From a virus: DNA of 40,590 nt. Location of the stretch: IMG/VR virus record IMGVR_UViG_3300047157_000093, positions 1 through 40,590 of that record; one strand, written 5' to 3'. Within the stretch, counting starts at the first letter, position 1, and the number at the start of each line of letters is the position of its first letter. Position numbers and translations under genes: made by a program. This document shows, one piece after another, positions 38,535 through 40,590 of this stretch. The notes beneath the pieces are model-generated. The model made no database searches and had not been told where the DNA came from. It saw only the letters and a list, made by a program, of their open reading frames with translations.

Positions 38535-40590
38535 TCAAACTTTCCTTGTTTGCCTGTAATTCTCTTTCCAACTGCATCTTCGAGTTGGTCTCTAGTTCGG
38601 TTAACTTTAACGCCGTGTCGGTCTTCAGCTTGTCGTAGTCGAACGCCTGACGGGAAGAATCCTTCGCGCTCTGTAGCGCCGTCTTTAACTGTTCGAGTTC
38701 CTGAGTGTGCTGTGCCTTCATCGCGTTGATCTGTTCTTTTAGCTGACCGTTCTGCATGGTGGCCTGAGCCTTCTGCATCTCCGCTTGTGCGACGGTCTGC
38801 TGTGCCTGTAGCGCCTGCTGTTGCATCTGCAACTGTTGCTCTTGCTGTTGCATCATCTGCTGTTGCTGTTGCTGATCGGCTTGCTGTTTCTGCTGGGCGA
38901 ACATCTGACCCTCTTGCGTGTCAGGGTTCATGAAGTACTTCTCGGCCTCACCCAAGTCCGCCAGTTCGACCATGTCGTCCAGTGAGTTGAACAACTGCTT
39001 AGTGTCCACCATCACGTTGTCTGGCATCTGCTTGAACTGCATCTGTGTCTGGAACAGTGTCTGCAACGCCATCAGTTTCTTCTGGCTGTCACCGGCACCG
39101 GCACCGACCGTCACCATCATCCGGCTACGCTCGCCCCATGTGCTGGGGTCGACGTTCATCCAGTTACCCTTAAACTTGTAGGGCACCATGCCGTTCTGGA
39201 AACGTACCATGAGGTCACGAATCATTTTGTATGCCGGGCGCACCCCGGTCTCGGCTATGCTCCTCACCATGAGGTTAACGAGCATCTCCTTTGCCGACAT
39301 CATGCGCTCTACGCCGTGTGCCGACTCGTTGTTAACTAGGTTAGACTGGCCAGCCATGTCTGGGCTGACGCCTACCCGCGCCTCCTTCTGTACATCAGCA
39401 TACTGTAGTAGCTGTAACGCCTCACCGCCGAAGAAGGTGCCACCCAGTTCGGTGACCGCGTTATGACCCTTGGCGCGGATAATTCCGCCGGGTCGGTTAA
39501 CCAGTAGGTCGTCGATGTTGACCTGACCTTCCTGAACCACCTTAATGCGGTTCACTGACTGGTAGAAGCTATCCAGCGTGCTACGTAGCACCGCCGTCTT
39601 TATGTCCTGCACCTGCTTGAGCCGCTCGAATACGCTGAGGCCCAGAAACTGGTGTGGCATCGGGGTGGCACTCATTGCCACGAAGGGGATCTCTACGATC
39701 TCTTCGATGTCGAGGATCGCATCGATTTCGCTCTCGCCTATACAGGTAACCTTGCAGAGTTCGGATATGCCGTCCTCGTTAATGTCCATAGAGAGGAACG
39801 CCTCGGTGACGACGATCAGCTTCTGGCTCTCATCGATGTCCAAGCCGCTGTGTGTCTCGTCGCCGACCGTGCGATCCAGATAACCCTGCTGGGCGTCCGC
39901 GATCACATCGGGGTCATACCCAGCACGCAGTAAGTCGGAAGCCGTCCTGCGAGTAGTGTGTGCAACGAAACGGGCGTCGGTCAGATCAAGACTGTCAGCG
40001 TCGTCATTTACACGGAACTCCTCGGCAGGAACGGCCTCGACCATTACTCTACCTTGCCGGGTAATCCGAGCCGCCGTCACCGAGGTGCCGTCTGTCTCAG
40101 ATCTCTCAATCTCCGTGACCTCTATCATGGGGTCCGCCAAGAGAGCCTGTAGCTGTGGCTCTGATAGCCCGGAGTACCGCTCGACGACCCGCTCGGGGGC
40201 GTCGTCGTAATAGATTTTCAGGACGCCAACTCCGGTCAGGAGGGCGTCTTTAGTGGCCTCGTATAGATTCAGGAAGCCGTTGTTCTCCTCGCTGAACACG
40301 AAGTGAGTGAAATCGGTCTCTAGGTCTGCCTGATCTTCGTCCTGCGCGGACATGGGCATGAACTTGACGGATTTGCCCGACAGGCTCTCGATGATGTTAG
40401 GGATCAGCCACTCGACCGCATCGCTCACATCGGTGGAAACGACCTCAGAACGTCCCTTGATGCCAGACGGTCTTGGTTCGTGCCCGTTGTAGTAGTCCAT
40501 AGCTAGGCGCTTGCGGTTGACCCATTCGTCACCCGAGCAATTACTCATCTCATTCGAGACAATCGCCTTAATGTCGTCTTCTTCCATCAT
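38461..40590 (-). CDS. Portal protein
   Basis: A 709-residue protein reaching the window edge; an ATG lies exactly at 40590, so it is complete or nearly so. The N-terminal half has portal features: WLIPNIIESLSGKSVKFMPM, then LYEATKDALLTGVGVLKIYY (wing and stem region), VEAVPAEEFRVNDDADSLDL and FLGLSVFERLKQVQDIKTAV. The C-terminal 170 residues are a Gln/Lys-rich coiled coil (QQQQQMMQQQEQQLQMQQQA) like the barrel of P22-type portals. It forms the dodecameric DNA entry ring. The large terminase is presumably beyond the right edge. Confidence 0.88.
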   Translation of the reverse strand: MMEEDDIKAIVSNEMSNCSGDEWVNRKRLAMDYYNGHEPRPSGIKGRSEVVSTDVSDAVEWLIPNIIESLSGKSVKFMPMSAQDEDQADLETDFTHFVFSEENNGFLNLYEATKDALLTGVGVLKIYYDDAPERVVERYSGLSEPQLQALLADPMIEVTEIERSETDGTSVTAARITRQGRVMVEAVPAEEFRVNDDADSLDLTDARFVAHTTRRTASDLLRAGYDPDVIADAQQGYLDRTVGDETHSGLDIDESQKLIVVTEAFLSMDINEDGISELCKVTCIGESEIDAILDIEEIVEIPFVAMSATPMPHQFLGLSVFERLKQVQDIKTAVLRSTLDSFYQSVNRIKVVQEGQVNIDDLLVNRPGGIIRAKGHNAVTELGGTFFGGEALQLLQYADVQKEARVGVSPDMAGQSNLVNNESAHGVERMMSAKEMLVNLMVRSIAETGVRPAYKMIRDLMVRFQNGMVPYKFKGNWMNVDPSTWGERSRMMVTVGAGAGDSQKKLMALQTLFQTQMQFKQMPDNVMVDTKQLFNSLDDMVELADLGEAEKYFMNPDTQEGQMFAQQKQQADQQQQQQMMQQQEQQLQMQQQALQAQQTVAQAEMQKAQATMQNGQLKEQINAMKAQHTQELEQLKTALQSAKDSSRQAFDYDKLKTDTALKLTELETNSKMQLERELQANKESLNGSGRATDKGSKKGQAGEERTVPN

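Noticed and set aside
1-40590. tRNA genes, CRISPR arrays, insertion sequences or integrase
   Set aside because: Reading both strands gave no cloverleaf with a T-loop, no regularly spaced repeats, no transposase or integrase motif and no attachment-site-like duplication.

Overview
The window is phage DNA: a large part of a tailed-phage genome, most likely a podovirus, since portal, scaffold, capsid, an adaptor, a nozzle-like protein and low-complexity ejection-type proteins are present but no tape-measure or sheath. Capsid, adaptor and portal resemble the SU10/phiEco32-like group by eye; this rests on sequence patterns, not a search. Shine-Dalgarno-led starts, ATGA overlaps and a lipobox lipoprotein point to a bacterial, probably Gram-negative, host. 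Large terminase, DNA polymerase and endolysin are not seen and presumably lie outside the window.

Layout: (1) 1-590 is a non-coding control region with direct and inverted repeats, a good sigma70-type promoter (357-385) and a structured leader ending in a hammerhead ribozyme. (2) 591-1978 is a compact operon of five small genes, each overlapping the next by ATGA. (3) 1979-2298 is an AT-rich switch-like inverted repeat followed by a second copy of the same leader and hammerhead. (4) 2299-13029 carries small unknown genes, an HNH endonuclease, a DnaB-type helicase, a B12-dependent class II ribonucleotide reductase, a NinG-like HNH protein, a metallophosphoesterase, a DUF3310 protein, a Sak-type annealing protein with an SSB-like partner, and a one-TM miniprotein. 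(5) 13030-13212 is the convergent intergenic. (6) 13213-40590, all on the minus strand, is the virion module: portal, scaffold, capsid, a strong terminator, a run of fibre proteins, adaptor, poly-glycine adhesin with tail-fibre assembly chaperone, lipoprotein, nozzle-like protein, and ejection-type proteins including one with an ADP-ribosyltransferase-like domain.

The standout is a pair of homologous RNA elements (about 392-580 and 2121-2300). Each starts just downstream of a -10 box and contains three hairpins whose stems differ between copies by compensatory changes while one loop (GAGAGCA) and a 17-nt linker stay conserved. Each ends in a type III hammerhead ribozyme cleaving after GUC, directly upstream of the first start codon of an operon. 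In copy 2 the Shine-Dalgarno lies inside stem II and the start codon inside stem III. This looks like a two-member, ribozyme-containing leader system controlling two early operons and releasing a structured RNA of about 130-140 nt from each. I know of no description of this architecture.
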